From Rhodospirillaceae bacterium (lineage in GTDB: Bacteria > Pseudomonadota > Alphaproteobacteria > UBA6615), in NCBI GenBank assembly GCA_018702955.1, contig JABJEK010000014.1, positions 1 through 57,529 of the forward strand: a stretch of DNA of 57,529 nucleotides. The letters are read 5' to 3'. The notes under the pieces are model-generated. The model was given only the letters and a program-made list of their open reading frames with translations. It was not told the DNA's origin and did not search any database. The position numbers were made by a program, and so were the translations under genes. Below, piece after piece: positions 17,443 through 26,111 of this stretch (positions are counted from its first letter, which is position 1; each line of letters begins with the position of its first letter).

Positions 17443-18399
17443 TCAGACCTTGGGATCGGTGTTGAACGATTCCAGATCCGTGGTGAGATCGGTGTAGTTG
17501 GATTCAAACTCGGCCGGTGCCGCCGCGACGAGCCGGGCGACATCCCAGTCGCTATCGTCGCGCGACAAGGTCGCGACGGGGCGCGGTTGGGAAAACAGGA
17601 ACAGTTCGCGGCCGCGCACGCCGAAGATTTGTCCCGTGATGGACTGGCTCTCGGGCTGGCACAGCCAGGCCACCGCCGTGGCCACATGGTCGGGCGAAAG
17701 TTTGAGCGCACGTTCTTTATAAGCGGCCTGTTCGTCGTTGGCGGGCACGATCATGTCGGTCACCCGGGTCGCGGCAAATGGCGCGATCGCGTTGCAGGTG
17801 ATGCCGGCGCGGCCCAGATCCATGGCCGCGACGCGGGTCAGGCCGATCATGCCGGACTTGGCCGATGCGTAGGCCGACTGGCCGAAGTTGCCGTACAGGC
17901 CTGCCGACGAGGTGATGTTGATGATGCGGCCCCAATCATACGGCGCGCCGCCGCGCTCCGCCTTGGCCTGCGCGCGCATCACCGGAGATGCGGCGTTGGC
18001 CAGATACCAGGCGCCGCAGAGGTTGGTTTCGATCACATCGCGGAAATCATCCGGGTCGGACTTGAAGATGAAGCCATCGCGCAGGATGGCGGCGTTGTTC
18101 ACAAGGATATCGAGCCCGCCGAAATTCTCCGTGGCGCAGGCGACCGCGGCGCTGGCGCCTTCGGCGCTGGCGATGGATTCTGTGAAAGCAACGGCGTTGT
18201 CGCCGATATCCGCCGCCGCGCCTTGGGCGACAGACGCATCGGGATCGTTACCGCCGACGTCGCCGCCATTGTCGGCGAGGACCACGCTGGCGCCGCGTGC
18301 GGCGAGCGATTGGGCGATGGCGAGGCCGATCCCGCGGCCCGCGCCGCTGACCAGCGCCACGCGGCCGTCGAGACGGCCATCTGTATTGTCAGCGCTCAT
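17443..18399 (-). CDS. Short-chain dehydrogenase/reductase in oxygenase operon
   Basis: A 318-residue SDR. The cofactor motif SGAGRGIG, the ILVNNAAI motif and the catalytic SAYASAKSG (Tyr-x-x-x-Lys) are all present. It carries an insertion after the first beta-alpha-beta unit (DNGGDVGGNDPDASVAQG) and a C-terminal extension of about 60 residues. Both resemble the dehydrogenase part of multifunctional hydroxyacyl-CoA enzymes. The gene overlaps the ferredoxin reductase gene by four bases (ATGA) and ends 16 bases before the oxygenase gene, so it is operon-embedded. It may dehydrogenate a dihydrodiol or hydroxyacyl-CoA product; that is inference. Confidence 0.9.
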   Translation of the reverse strand: MSADNTDGRLDGRVALVSGAGRGIGLAIAQSLAARGASVVLADNGGDVGGNDPDASVAQGAAADIGDNAVAFTESIASAEGASAAVACATENFGGLDILVNNAAILRDGFIFKSDPDDFRDVIETNLCGAWYLANAASPVMRAQAKAERGGAPYDWGRIINITSSAGLYGNFGQSAYASAKSGMIGLTRVAAMDLGRAGITCNAIAPFAATRVTDMIVPANDEQAAYKERALKLSPDHVATAVAWLCQPESQSITGQIFGVRGRELFLFSQPRPVATLSRDDSDWDVARLVAAAPAEFESNYTDLTTDLESFNTDPKV

Positions 18400-19424
18400 G
18401 ACGCCTCCTCGAGTTTTGCCTTCTCGGCCTCGGTGTAGAACGCATCGGCGTGGCAGTCTTCGTTGCGCACGCGCATTTCCTTGAGCTTGCCGACGCAGGT
18501 CTCGACCATGACAGGGGGGCCCGCCAGATAAGCCTTGGAGCCGTCCATATCCTCGAAGTCATCGGCCATGATATCGGCCAGATATCCGCAGCGCCGGTCT
18601 GTTGCGCTTTCCGGCTCGGACAGGACGATCTCGAACGAGAAATTCGCGTGCTTTTCCGCGAGTGCCTGGAAGTGATCCTCCAGATAGACGTCCTGCTCTG
18701 CGCGGACGCCGAAATACATGTGTATGGGCTGTTCGGCCCCGGCCGCGAGCGCAGCCTCGACGATGGATTTCACCGGTGCGAGGCCCGAGCCACCCGCCAG
18801 CGCCACCATCGGTCCGGCGTGTTTCTCACGCAGGTAGGAAATCCCATAGGGCCCCTCGACACGAACTTCGTCGCCGAGCTTCAGATCCTGATAAACGAAA
18901 CTGCTCACCTCGCCGTCGGGAACCATCCTGATGTGAAATTCGAGGATCTCTTCGTTGGGCTGGCTGGCCATCGAATAGTCGCGCGGCGGCTGGCCGGGAA
19001 AGTGTAGACGCGCATACTGGCCGGCCGTGAACTCGAACGGGCCGTGGGCCTCGATCGACAGGCGTAGACGCGCGATATCGTGGGTCATGTGCTCCAACGC
19101 CACGACCTTGCAGTCGAGCTTGCGCAAAGGATGGGAGATCACCTCGTCCTGCTCCAGCCAGGCGATCTCGCAATCGCTCCAGGGTACCGCGCGACAGGCA
19201 AGGACCAGGCCGGAGTCTTTCTCCTCGTCGGTCAGCGCGTAGTCCGAATAGGGCGACATCTCGACCTCGCCCGCATGCAGGCGCGACTTGCAGGCGCCGC
19301 AGTTACCGGACTGGCAACCATGGGGGTAGTCGATGTCGGCCGCGAGCGCGGCGGTCAGGATGGTGTCGCCCATTTCGACGGCAAGGGGCGCATCGGACTG
19401 TCGGATTTTGACGGTGAAGCTCAT
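18396..19424 (-). CDS. [2Fe-2S] ferredoxin/FAD oxidoreductase (oxygenase reductase)
   Basis: A 342-residue electron-transfer protein. The N-terminal plant-type [2Fe-2S] domain has CQSGNCGAC (Cys spacing 4 and 2) plus a fourth Cys in LACRAVP. The middle FAD domain shows RDYSMAS, and the NAD(P)H domain shows GGSGLAPVKSIVE and a C-terminal AGPPVMVETC. The order matches phenol-hydroxylase and benzoate-dioxygenase-type reductases; PaaE has the opposite order with ferredoxin at the C-terminus. It is the first gene of the reverse-strand cluster and overlaps the SDR by four bases. It should feed electrons to the di-iron oxygenase encoded two genes downstream. Confidence 0.93.
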   Translation of the reverse strand: MSFTVKIRQSDAPLAVEMGDTILTAALAADIDYPHGCQSGNCGACKSRLHAGEVEMSPYSDYALTDEEKDSGLVLACRAVPWSDCEIAWLEQDEVISHPLRKLDCKVVALEHMTHDIARLRLSIEAHGPFEFTAGQYARLHFPGQPPRDYSMASQPNEEILEFHIRMVPDGEVSSFVYQDLKLGDEVRVEGPYGISYLREKHAGPMVALAGGSGLAPVKSIVEAALAAGAEQPIHMYFGVRAEQDVYLEDHFQALAEKHANFSFEIVLSEPESATDRRCGYLADIMADDFEDMDGSKAYLAGPPVMVETCVGKLKEMRVRNEDCHADAFYTEAEKAKLEEAS

Positions 19425-19454
19425 AGCGGGTCAAATTGTAGCAGGATCGATTAT

Positions 19455-19467
19455 TTTGCAATGCAAA
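19455..19467. promoter_or_regulatory. Putative operator upstream of oxygenase operon
   Basis: The sequence TTTGCA-A-TGCAAA is a 13-base inverted repeat located 31 bases before the ferredoxin reductase start. On the reverse strand it overlaps a plausible promoter with TACAAT as the -10 box. TGCA-containing operators are known for BoxR/BzdR regulators of aromatic-CoA pathways, though their spacing differs. No regulator gene for it is adjacent; the nearest is the MarR gene at 23260. Confidence 0.35.
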
Positions 19468-19528
19468 TCATTGTCACCACGAACTATCTATCCCCACGGA
19501 CCATGAACGCTGAGCCATGCAGGCCGCA

Positions 19529-20848
19529 TCAGTTCAGCAGGCGCGGCAGGATCAGTGTGATACCGGGCAGGAAGACGAGAACGACGACCCGCACGATGTC
19601 GGACATGAAAAAGGGAATGACACCCTTGAAGGTCTCGATCATCGGCACATCGCGGGCCATGGAGTTGATGATGAAGACGTTCAGGCCGACCGGCGGGGTG
19701 ATCAGGCCCATTTCGACGACGATGAGCGAGATGATGCCGAACCAGAGCTTCGTCTCTTCCACATTCATGCCAAAATCGAGGCCGGCGATGATCGGCCAGA
19801 AGATCGGCACGGTCAGGAAGATCATGGACAGGGAATCCATGACGAAGCCGAGCAGAATGTAGAGCACGATCATTCCGGCGAGGATCGTCAGCGGCGCGAG
19901 GCCGGAGCTGCCGAAGTAATCCGCCGCGAAGATCGGCAGCTGGGAGAAGCCCAGAAACGCGTTGAAGATTGCTGCGCCGAGCAGGATCAGGAAGATCATC
20001 GCGGTGGTTTGTGCGGTGCCAAGGAGGGCCTCGACGAATCCCTGAAAGCGCATGCCGCCGCGAGTCACGGCGATCAGGAACGTACCGAACGCGCCCACCC
20101 CGGCACCTTCGGTCGGCGTGAAGAAGCCGAAATAGATACCGCCCATCACCAGAACGAAGATCAACAGAACAGGCCAGACCTCGAGCAGGGCTGACCATTT
20201 TTCGGCTCGGCTCGCCTTGGGACCGGCGGGGCCTGCCTCCGGGTTCACGCGCACGACGATGGCAATCACCGCGATATAGCCGAGTGCTGCCAGGATGCCG
20301 GGAATGAAAGCCGCCTGGAAAAGCGTGGCCACATTTGCCTCGACCATTACGGCGTAGATGATCAGCACGATCGATGGAGGAATTAGAATGCCCAGCGTGC
20401 CGCCGGCGGCCAGCGAACCTGTCGCGAGCGCGCCCGAATAATTGAAGCGCTTCAGTTCCGGCAGCGCGACCTGGCCCATGGTGGCCGAGGTGGCCAGCGA
20501 GGACCCGCTGATCGCGCCGAACCCGGCACAGCCGCCGACAGCGGCCATGGCGACACCGCCGCGATGGTGCCCGAGCCAGGTGTACGCCGCGGAGAACAGG
20601 GCCTGGCTCAACCCCGCCTTGGCCGCGAATTGGCCCATCAGAAGGAACAACGGGACCACCGAAAGGGTGTCGCTGGTAAAGCGCCAATAGGTCTCGGTCT
20701 TGAGATAGCTGAACAGCGCGACCTCGCCGGCGATCGTGACGTAGCCGACGATGCCGACGCCGAGCATCGCCACGCCGATGGGAATTCGCAAAGCCAGCAG
20801 GACGAGGAGCGCACCGAAGCCGGTCAGCCCGATTTCGAGACCTGTCAT
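19529..20848 (-). CDS. dctM: TRAP transporter large permease (DctM-type)
   Basis: A 439-residue membrane protein of the TRAP large permease family, with about a dozen hydrophobic segments. Family signatures include GGCAGFGAISGSSLATSATMG, GTLGILIPPSI, FGFFTPTEGAGVGAFG and EMGLITPPVGLNVFII. It mediates sodium-coupled uptake of organic acids delivered by the periplasmic binding protein. The start at 20848 overlaps the small permease stop codon by four bases (ATGA). The gene is third in a dctP-dctQ-dctM operon. Its substrate is unknown, but the neighbouring aromatic catabolic cluster and thioesterase suggest an aromatic or branched organic acid. Confidence 0.95.
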   Translation of the reverse strand: MTGLEIGLTGFGALLVLLALRIPIGVAMLGVGIVGYVTIAGEVALFSYLKTETYWRFTSDTLSVVPLFLLMGQFAAKAGLSQALFSAAYTWLGHHRGGVAMAAVGGCAGFGAISGSSLATSATMGQVALPELKRFNYSGALATGSLAAGGTLGILIPPSIVLIIYAVMVEANVATLFQAAFIPGILAALGYIAVIAIVVRVNPEAGPAGPKASRAEKWSALLEVWPVLLIFVLVMGGIYFGFFTPTEGAGVGAFGTFLIAVTRGGMRFQGFVEALLGTAQTTAMIFLILLGAAIFNAFLGFSQLPIFAADYFGSSGLAPLTILAGMIVLYILLGFVMDSLSMIFLTVPIFWPIIAGLDFGMNVEETKLWFGIISLIVVEMGLITPPVGLNVFIINSMARDVPMIETFKGVIPFFMSDIVRVVVLVFLPGITLILPRLLN

Positions 20849-21399
20849 TGTCCCGCGCCGTCCGGATCGTTCATGTAACGGCCCGCCCGCAACTCGGCGA
20901 CGCTGCGCGCGATCGTGTAGGCGATCACGAGCACAAGGAATGACATGAGGAGGACCGAGGGCGGAAAGGTTGTCCAACGGGGGAAATTAATGGTCATCGA
21001 CAGTTCGTTGTAATTGTACATGTCGACGCCGCCGAAGATCATGCGCCAGGTCAGGAGCGTCGCGATCGTCAGATAGACGAGGCCGCCGAGCACATCGGTG
21101 AAGATCTGCGCGCGCGGCGGCGTGGCCGCCATGAAGAAATCGACCAGGACATTGCCGCGCACCATCTGGCACCAGGGCAGGAAGGCGAAGACGGCGAGCC
21201 CCGTGCCGATCGCAACCAGTTCGAAATCACCAGAGATCGGATTGTTGAGTAGCGAGCGTCCCGTGACGCTCGCGGTCGTCAGCAGGGCCATGGCGCACAG
21301 GATCAGGCCGCCGAAGACGGCGAGCCATTTGGCGATGACGTAAAGCACCCGGCCCACCGGATCGGTGGGCCGGGCGTTGTCAGATGATAATTCGCTCAT
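20845..21399 (-). CDS. dctQ: TRAP transporter small permease (DctQ-type)
   Basis: A 184-residue membrane protein with four predicted helices: WLAVFGGLILCAMALLTTASVTG, ELVAIGTGLAVFAFLPWCQMV, VLGGLVYLTIATLLTWRMIF and SVLLMSFLVLVIAYTIARSV. The WCQMVRGNVLVDFF segment is typical of DctQ. It forms the membrane complex with the large permease, whose start codon overlaps its stop. The first codons lie inside a strong 12-base-pair hairpin (21348-21374). The gene is 43 bases downstream of the binding-protein gene. Confidence 0.93.
   Translation of the reverse strand: MSELSSDNARPTDPVGRVLYVIAKWLAVFGGLILCAMALLTTASVTGRSLLNNPISGDFELVAIGTGLAVFAFLPWCQMVRGNVLVDFFMAATPPRAQIFTDVLGGLVYLTIATLLTWRMIFGGVDMYNYNELSMTINFPRWTTFPPSVLLMSFLVLVIAYTIARSVAELRAGRYMNDPDGAGQ
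21348..21374 (-). promoter_or_regulatory. Strong hairpin at the start of dctQ
   Basis: CCCGGCCCACCG, a three-base loop (GAT) and CGGTGGGCCGGG form a perfect 12-base-pair stem, within codons 9-17 of dctQ. There is no T-run, so it is not a classical terminator. It sits just inside the second gene of the binding-protein/permease operon, where an mRNA-stabilising or attenuating element would raise the binding protein relative to the permease. Confidence 0.45.
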
Positions 21400-21442
21400 G
21401 GGCGAAGACCCGAACGGTCATGGAATGGTCGTGCGGGGTTCC

Positions 21443-22495
21443 TTACGAGTTGCCCGAATGTTTCTCGATCATGTCGAGGGCGTCGATGACCATGGTCGGG
21501 CCGTCGAGACCGCGCTTGCCGACTTCCTCATACCAGCGGTCGAATACCGGCTGCGAAGCTGCCTTCATCTTGTCGACCTCGGCCGCAGGGATGACGTGGA
21601 ACTTGTTCTTGTCCTTCGACGCGACGACGTTGCGGCCCGGAGTCTCGATGTCGCGCCAGTTCTGGCCGGCGGCCTTCGCGATGGCGCGACCGGAATTGTC
21701 ATCGAGTACCTTCTGCAGGTCCGGCGGCAGCTTGTCGTAGCTGGCCTTGTTCATCAGGAAGGTAAACACGTTGGTGCCCAGACGGGGCTGTGCGCCGGCG
21801 AGAGTCGAGAAATGGTTGACCAGATCCTGGGTTTTGACCGCGGGCGCGATTTCAAATGGCAGGGTCACGCCGTCGATGACGCCCTTGGACAATGCCGCGG
21901 GAATTCGCGGCAAGGGCATGCCGACGCCGACAGCGCCGAGAGATTCGAGGAGCCAGACGCCACCGCGTGAAGCCGCGCGCAGCTTCATGCCCTTGAGATC
22001 GGCCATTTTCAGGACCGGCTCTTTGGTCTGGAACAAGAAACCATCATGGCTGTGCAGCAGGAGCGGGTGGTAAGCGCCGAGCGCCTTGCCGAGATACTTG
22101 TCCTGGAAATCCTGAAGCGCCAGGGTCGTCGACAGCGCATCCTTGTGGACGAACGGTAGCTCGAACGGCTCGACCTCGGGCATGCGGCCGGCCGAGAAGC
22201 CCGGCAGGGTCCAGACGATATCGACGACACCGTCGCGGGCCTGGTCGAGGAGCTGGGGCGCCTTGCCGCCGAGCTGCATGGCCCAGAAGGGCTGAATCTT
22301 CAGGCGTCCGCCCGAATCTTTCTCGATCTTGGCCGCCCACGGGGTCAGGAATGTCTTGCCCGGGTTGGCGACCGGTGGAATGAATGTGTGCATGCGCAGG
22401 GTGACTTCCTGCGCCATACCCGGTGCTGCACTGAGGGTCAGTGCGGCGATTGCAGCGCCTGCGAGGGCGGCCGACTTTACAATATTTTGGTTCAT
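21443..22495 (-). CDS. dctP: TRAP transporter periplasmic substrate-binding protein (DctP-type)
   Basis: A 350-residue secreted solute receptor. The signal peptide ends at APGMAQEV. Family features include LRMHTFIPPVANPGKTFLTPWAAKIE, the PFELPFVHKD segment, LKGMKLRAASRGG (holding the conserved Arg that binds the substrate carboxylate) and the GVIDGVTLPFE segment. The frame extends to 22552, but the ATG at 22495 begins the signal peptide and is preceded by a purine-rich ribosome site. It is first in the dctPQM operon. A thioesterase gene lies upstream on the same strand, about 160 bases away. Confidence 0.94.
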   Translation of the reverse strand: MNQNIVKSAALAGAAIAALTLSAAPGMAQEVTLRMHTFIPPVANPGKTFLTPWAAKIEKDSGGRLKIQPFWAMQLGGKAPQLLDQARDGVVDIVWTLPGFSAGRMPEVEPFELPFVHKDALSTTLALQDFQDKYLGKALGAYHPLLLHSHDGFLFQTKEPVLKMADLKGMKLRAASRGGVWLLESLGAVGVGMPLPRIPAALSKGVIDGVTLPFEIAPAVKTQDLVNHFSTLAGAQPRLGTNVFTFLMNKASYDKLPPDLQKVLDDNSGRAIAKAAGQNWRDIETPGRNVVASKDKNKFHVIPAAEVDKMKAASQPVFDRWYEEVGKRGLDGPTMVIDALDMIEKHSGNS

Positions 22496-22655
22496 GCGTT
22501 TCTCTCCCTGTTTGGTGCCGGATGTATTTGTTCCGGCTGTCCATCGCGACATGGCGGCAGTTTTTGCTTTCTGCCGGCCATTTGTTGGCGCGCAGTCTAG
22601 CGCATCCGATCACATCTGCATCCGCCAAAAGTGGGACGCGCATGTTGTTTCTCGC

Positions 22656-23081
22656 TCACGCGCCCGCCGCTTCATAGCGGGCGCGAAAATCCACCGGGAT
22701 ATCGGCCGTGATAAGCTTGCCGGGTGCGTCGGGGTCGGCGGATGCCCAGACCCTGATTTCCTCGCCGCGCACGGCCGGTGTGCCGGCGTTGGAGACCTCA
22801 TGGGTGACCACGAGGGTCCGGCGGCGCCACTCGCTCACATGGCTGGTGATCTCGATGGTGTCGCCGAACTGGCTCGGCGAGAGGAACTTCGCGCTCGCAT
22901 CGACCAGCGGCAGACCAACCGTCTTGTATTCATCGAGCATGACCTCGTAACCGACGCCAGCACTCTCAAACAGATGCCGGCTGCCGTGGTCGAACCAGAC
23001 GAAATAGTTGGGATAGAAAACGATCTTGGCCGGATCGCAATGGCCCCACTCGACAGGAATTTTTATCGTGTTCTTGTGCAT
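22656..23081 (-). CDS. 4-hydroxybenzoyl-CoA thioesterase family protein
   Basis: A 141-residue single hot-dog domain protein. The catalytic signature VEWGHCDPAKIVFYPNYFVWFD contains the Asp used by Pseudomonas-type 4-hydroxybenzoyl-CoA thioesterases. The rest (FLSPSQFGDTIEI and VTHEVSN) fits the fold. I start at the ATG at 23081; the open frame runs further upstream but gives no domain sequence. It is divergent from the MarR gene at 23260 and upstream of the TRAP operon. Hydrolysis of an aryl-CoA to free aromatic acid is the likely reaction, consistent with the nearby ring-cleavage dioxygenase. Confidence 0.9.
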   Translation of the reverse strand: MHKNTIKIPVEWGHCDPAKIVFYPNYFVWFDHGSRHLFESAGVGYEVMLDEYKTVGLPLVDASAKFLSPSQFGDTIEITSHVSEWRRRTLVVTHEVSNAGTPAVRGEEIRVWASADPDAPGKLITADIPVDFRARYEAAGA

Positions 23082-23259
23082 GCTGCGCGTGGCTCCGTGG
23101 GTGGGTGCGCCGTCGGTATCGACGCTATAGTTTCGACACTGCGCCAAGGCGGGTCAATGGCGCGGCGCTGTAGCACGCCAACAGGAAGGTTGATGTGGTA
23201 CATAGTCGCCGTGTCCGCAAACTGCCGGGCGACCCAATACGCGTTGAAGGAAATGCACG

Positions 23260-23715
23260 GTGGCTGAGGACGGAAACGGCAAGGCGGATGAGATTGATTT
23301 GGGCCTCTTGCCGGGGCTCGTCGGCTATCAGTTGCGGCGCGCGCAGATTGAAACGTTCCAGCATTTCGTCTCGAATTTGGGTGCCGAGGGCATGCGGCCC
23401 GGCTGGTTCGGCCTGTTGATCATCGTGGCCAACAACCCGGGTCTCAGCCAGACCCAACTGGCCCGCGCGCTCGGCGTGGATGCATCGACAATGGTCGCGA
23501 TGATCGACCGTATGGAGCAGAGCGGCTGGGTGGCGCGCTCGAGATCCAAGACGGACCGTCGGTCCCATGAGCTGCACCTGACCGACGCGGGTGCCGAGAT
23601 GCTGGAGCGGATCACGCCGATGGTGCGTGATCATGACGGGGCAATTACCGCCAATCTCACCGAACCTGAATCCCGGGAGCTGCTGCGCCTGTTGCGCAAG
23701 GTCACGGGTGTCTGA
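23260..23715 (+). CDS. MarR-family transcriptional regulator
   Basis: A 151-residue winged-helix protein. The DNA-binding domain is clear: LSQTQLARALGVDASTMVAMIDRMEQSGWVARSRS, then the wing DRRSHELHLTDAG. N- and C-terminal helices would form the dimer. The start is a GTG with AAGGA eight bases upstream. It is divergent from the aryl-CoA thioesterase gene. MarR regulators often bind aromatic acids or their CoA esters, so it may control the thioesterase, TRAP and oxygenase genes. I did not find a clear operator in the intergenic region. Confidence 0.92.
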   Translation: MAEDGNGKADEIDLGLLPGLVGYQLRRAQIETFQHFVSNLGAEGMRPGWFGLLIIVANNPGLSQTQLARALGVDASTMVAMIDRMEQSGWVARSRSKTDRRSHELHLTDAGAEMLERITPMVRDHDGAITANLTEPESRELLRLLRKVTGV

Positions 23716-23808
23716 TCTGGAGTGTGCGATCACGCCATCGCAACTGGACAATATCGCCGCGCGCATAGATTTATAAAGACGTCCTGTTATCTTCTCGGAG
23801 CGACGTGA

Positions 23809-26085
23809 ATGCGCCTCACCAACCTGCTCGCCGGTACGGCGATGGCGACCGTCCTCGCGGGTTGTGCCGTGCTTGCCCCGCTGCCCGAACCGGTGAGTGT
23901 GGATCAGCGGCTCGACGCGATTCCGGTCACTGGCGTGCCCATCGATGCGCCGGTTCGTATTCACTGGAATGAATTCCAGGTGCCGTTCATTGAGGCCGAG
24001 AGCGATACCGATCTCGCCGTCGCGCTGGGCGTGGTGCATGCGCATTTGCGCTGGGGGCAGATGGAAGTCGCACGGCGCCTCGTGCGCGGCCGGGTCGCAG
24101 AGATGGGCGGGCCTTTGGCGCGCGACATCGACAAGTCCCTACGGATTCTGAACTTCGGTCGCGGCGCGGAAGCGACGCTCGAACTGATGCCACCAGACAC
24201 CCGCGCCTGGCTCGATTCCTTCGTCGCAGGCGTCAATCACTACATCGCCAACGCCGACGAACTGCCTCACGAGCATCGCGTGCTGGGCCTCGAACGTGAG
24301 CCCTGGACCGCCGCCGATGTGATCGCCGTCGGGCGCCTGGCCTCCACGGATGTGAACTGGCTGATCTGGTTCGGCATGTTGTCCCTGCGCGACCGCGAGG
24401 ACTGGCCTGAAATCTGGGCGCGTGCGACCGAGAAGGGGCTCCAGTCCATTCCCAGCATCGGCGACGGCGCCGAGGATCAGGCGTCGGTCTTCCGGGAACT
24501 TCTCGCCGGGTTCTCCAAGGCCGGATCGAACTCGGTCGCGGTGTCGGGCGCGCGCACCGGCACGGGTGCTGCGATGATCGCCAGCGACCCCCATCTGGGT
24601 GTGTTCCTGCCGAACCTCTGGTTGCTGGCCGGCTACAAGTCGCCGTCCTATCACGCGGTGGGCATGATGATCCCGGGCGTGCCGTTCATCGCGCTCGGCC
24701 GCAATGATCAGATCGCCTGGGGCGGCACCAATATGCGCGCCCTGTCCACGGATATGGTCGACGTGACCGATTTGCCCGCAGATGAATTCGAGACGCGGAC
24801 GGAAGATATCGGTGTGCGCTGGTGGTTCGATACGAAGATCGAGGTGCGCGAGACCCGGTTCGGACCGGTGATCACGGACTCACCTCTGGTGAACTCCGCG
24901 CGGGCGGGTGAGGCCATCGCGCTGCGCTGGATGGGGCATCAGCCCAGCGACGAGATCACCGCGATGCTGAGGATGAGCCAGGCGCAGGATTTTGACGGGT
25001 TTCGCACCGCGCTCGACGGGTTCCATGTGCCCGGCCAAAACATGGTCTACGCAGATGCGGCCGGGCATATCGGCCAGGTGATGGCGGTAAAGCTGCCGGG
25101 TCGTTCGCCGAGCCCGCCGCCGGACATGCTGATCCCCGCCGCGACCGTGAACGGCCAAGACCCCTGGGAGAAAACCGTCACCGCGGGGACATTGCCCGCG
25201 GCGTTCGATCCGCCAAGTGGTTTTGTCGCATCGGCTAACAACAAGCCTGTTGAAGGGAACGAAGCGGGTATTGCCGTCGGCTGGCACTTTTCCAACGATG
25301 ACCGGATCGCCCGCCTGCGCGACCTCCTGTCGGGGGAGAGCAAGGTCACCGTCGAGAATCTGCGCGCGCTGCAGCAGGACGTCTACATGGAATCGGCGGT
25401 CGCACTGCGTGACTTGCTGCTCGGCAAGCTGGGGGCCGTGTCCCAGGAATTAAACCCCGAGCAGACCGACCTTGTCGCCACGATCCGTGCTTGGGATGGC
25501 CACTACGCGGCGGATTCACCCGGCGCGGTCGCGTTCGAACTCATCATGTTTGCCTTCACCAAAAAGTTCCTGAGCGAGGATGCGCGGACGCGCATTTCGG
25601 TCGGGGGGCGCTTCGACGAGCAGCTCGGCGAGATGATCGGCGCGACCCCGGCAGCCGAGGTGGCACCGGTCTTGGCAGCGGCGCTGAACGACGCGGCGGC
25701 CAAGCACAAGGAGCTGCCCACCTGGGGCGACATGCACCGGCTCGGCCTGCGCCACCCGTTGAATTTCATCCCGATTGTCGGCGGCAAGTATCGCTTCAAC
25801 GATGTGCCGATCGGCGGCAGTTCGACGACGGTGATGAAGACCGCGCATTCGGACACCGATGAGCGTCACTTCACACGCTTCGGATCCCAGTCGCGGCACA
25901 TCTCCGATATGTCCGACCCCGACGCGAACTGGTTCACGTTGCTGGGTGGACAGGATGGATGGATCAACAGCGCGAATTTCGTCGATCAGTTCGAACTTTG
26001 GTTGCGTGGAGACTATGTGCGCCTGCCATTGCAGCTTGAGACGATTGATCGGGAGTTCAAGCGGAAAACCGAGTTGATGCCCTGA
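23809..26085 (+). CDS. Penicillin-acylase-family amidohydrolase (lipoprotein)
   Basis: A 758-residue Ntn-hydrolase precursor. The N-terminus has a lipoprotein signal (AMATVLAGC), so it should be membrane-anchored in the periplasm. The small-chain part includes DTDLAVALGVVHAHLRWGQMEV. The autocatalytic site is GSNSVAVSG, with the new N-terminal Ser at residue 240. The large chain follows with SDPHLG and AWGGTNM. Family members cleave amides such as penicillins, acyl-homoserine lactones or N-acyl amino acids. The next gene, 26 bases downstream, is a GH3-type amide synthetase, an unusual and suggestive pairing. Confidence 0.93.
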   Translation: MRLTNLLAGTAMATVLAGCAVLAPLPEPVSVDQRLDAIPVTGVPIDAPVRIHWNEFQVPFIEAESDTDLAVALGVVHAHLRWGQMEVARRLVRGRVAEMGGPLARDIDKSLRILNFGRGAEATLELMPPDTRAWLDSFVAGVNHYIANADELPHEHRVLGLEREPWTAADVIAVGRLASTDVNWLIWFGMLSLRDREDWPEIWARATEKGLQSIPSIGDGAEDQASVFRELLAGFSKAGSNSVAVSGARTGTGAAMIASDPHLGVFLPNLWLLAGYKSPSYHAVGMMIPGVPFIALGRNDQIAWGGTNMRALSTDMVDVTDLPADEFETRTEDIGVRWWFDTKIEVRETRFGPVITDSPLVNSARAGEAIALRWMGHQPSDEITAMLRMSQAQDFDGFRTALDGFHVPGQNMVYADAAGHIGQVMAVKLPGRSPSPPPDMLIPAATVNGQDPWEKTVTAGTLPAAFDPPSGFVASANNKPVEGNEAGIAVGWHFSNDDRIARLRDLLSGESKVTVENLRALQQDVYMESAVALRDLLLGKLGAVSQELNPEQTDLVATIRAWDGHYAADSPGAVAFELIMFAFTKKFLSEDARTRISVGGRFDEQLGEMIGATPAAEVAPVLAAALNDAAAKHKELPTWGDMHRLGLRHPLNFIPIVGGKYRFNDVPIGGSSTTVMKTAHSDTDERHFTRFGSQSRHISDMSDPDANWFTLLGGQDGWINSANFVDQFELWLRGDYVRLPLQLETIDREFKRKTELMP

Positions 26086-26111
26086 CACCGTCCGTGGCGT
26101 AAACTGGGGCG

